Shown piece by piece: positions 63,742 through 64,000 of a stretch of DNA of 64,000 nt. Within the stretch, counting starts at the first letter, position 1. Each line of letters starts with the position of its first letter. Both the position numbers and the translations under genes were made by a program. This DNA comes from Maritimibacter fusiformis (lineage in GTDB: Bacteria > Pseudomonadota > Alphaproteobacteria > Rhodobacterales > Rhodobacteraceae). The notes under the pieces are model-generated. The model was not told the origin of the DNA, made no database searches, and was given only the letters and a program-made list of their open reading frames with translations. The stretch covers positions 186,001-250,000 of the forward strand of contig NZ_VSIY01000005.1 in NCBI RefSeq assembly GCF_008086115.1, read 5' to 3'.

Positions 63742-64000
63742 ATGCCCATCGTCGTCGGACAGGACACCGCAAAAACCCGCAAGACGCTTACCTCGGGCGG
63801 CGCGTCCGTCGCCTATTACTCGATCCCCGCCGCCGAGGCCGCCGGGCTTGGCGATTTCTCGCGCCTTCCGGCCGCGCTCAAGGTGGTGCTGGAGAACATG
63901 CTGCGCTTCGAGGACGGCGGCTTTACCGTTTCGGTCGACGACATCAAGGCGTTCGCCGACTGGGCCAAGCAGGGCGGCAAGAACCCGCGCGAGATCGCCT
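63742..64000 (+). CDS. acnA: Aconitate hydratase A (3' partial)
   Basis: The first 86 residues are visible; the gene runs off the window. KTLTSGGASVAYYSI and LPAALKVVLENMLRFEDGG are the typical AcnA N-terminus. It interconverts citrate and isocitrate in the TCA cycle. It starts at an ATG with AGGAGG. Confidence 0.93.
   Translation, partial: MPIVVGQDTAKTRKTLTSGGASVAYYSIPAAEAAGLGDFSRLPAALKVVLENMLRFEDGGFTVSVDDIKAFADWAKQGGKNPREIA

Overview
The window is high-GC DNA from an alphaproteobacterium, most likely a Rhodobacteraceae (roseobacter-type) chromosome. Several things point that way: the surA-pdxA-rsmA order, the liv operon, the acnA/DUF1223 neighbours, the Hint_2/RTX proteins, and the short repeated motif cttcatcttggca between genes. 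No tools were used, so all functions are read from motifs, lengths and context.

1-5 kb holds a branched-chain amino acid ABC transporter. It begins with a partial substrate-binding gene, followed by a hairpin terminator and then livG-livF-livH-livM. 5.1-10.1 kb holds a MocA-like nucleotidyltransferase, a small Hint_2 protein without the usual Cys, and a large RTX calcium-binding protein ending in a Hint_2 domain with a small ORF abutting its start.

10.8-30.0 kb is a capsular polysaccharide locus. A leftward operon carries a reducing iterative PKS (KS-AT-DH-degenerate MT-ER-KR-ACP), an alpha-oxoamine synthase, UDP-galactopyranose mutase and a GlfT2-like galactofuranosyltransferase. Beyond a convergent methyltransferase lie a KpsS-like protein and an SDR. 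The PKS/oxoamine synthase/SDR/KpsS-like set resembles the rhizobial rkp-1 set (RkpA/G/H/J). A rightward block encodes the export machine KpsM, KpsT, KpsE and a KpsD/Wza-like lipoprotein. The window therefore suggests a galactofuranose-containing capsule with a PKS-derived amino-lipid component, exported by an ABC-2 system.

30.57-42.91 kb is a 12.3-kb integrative element in the 3' end of tRNA-Glu(TTC), bounded by a 19-bp direct repeat. It has a P4-type integrase, a divergent repressor switch with a perfect inverted repeat, an AlpA-like regulator, a replication-like protein, a minor-tail-Z-like protein, a Nu1-like terminase small subunit, a tail of a capsid protease, and a RelE/HigA-type toxin-antitoxin pair. 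No large terminase, portal or major capsid gene was seen. This content is that of a phage satellite (PICI-like). Its right part contains decayed ParB-like gene fragments studded with at least eight short AATT-centred palindromes. Just outside the element lies a 3'-half tRNA-Leu(CAA), the scar of another integration event.

43-64 kb is core chromosome: recJ, an isochorismatase-family gene, glpX, ndk, glcB, a peptidase C26, two tandem cytochromes c, a D-lyxose isomerase-like gene, marC, an aspartic protease, holC-pepA, surA-pdxA-rsmA, a divergent anmK-like gene, tyrS, an EamA transporter, DUF1223 and the start of acnA.
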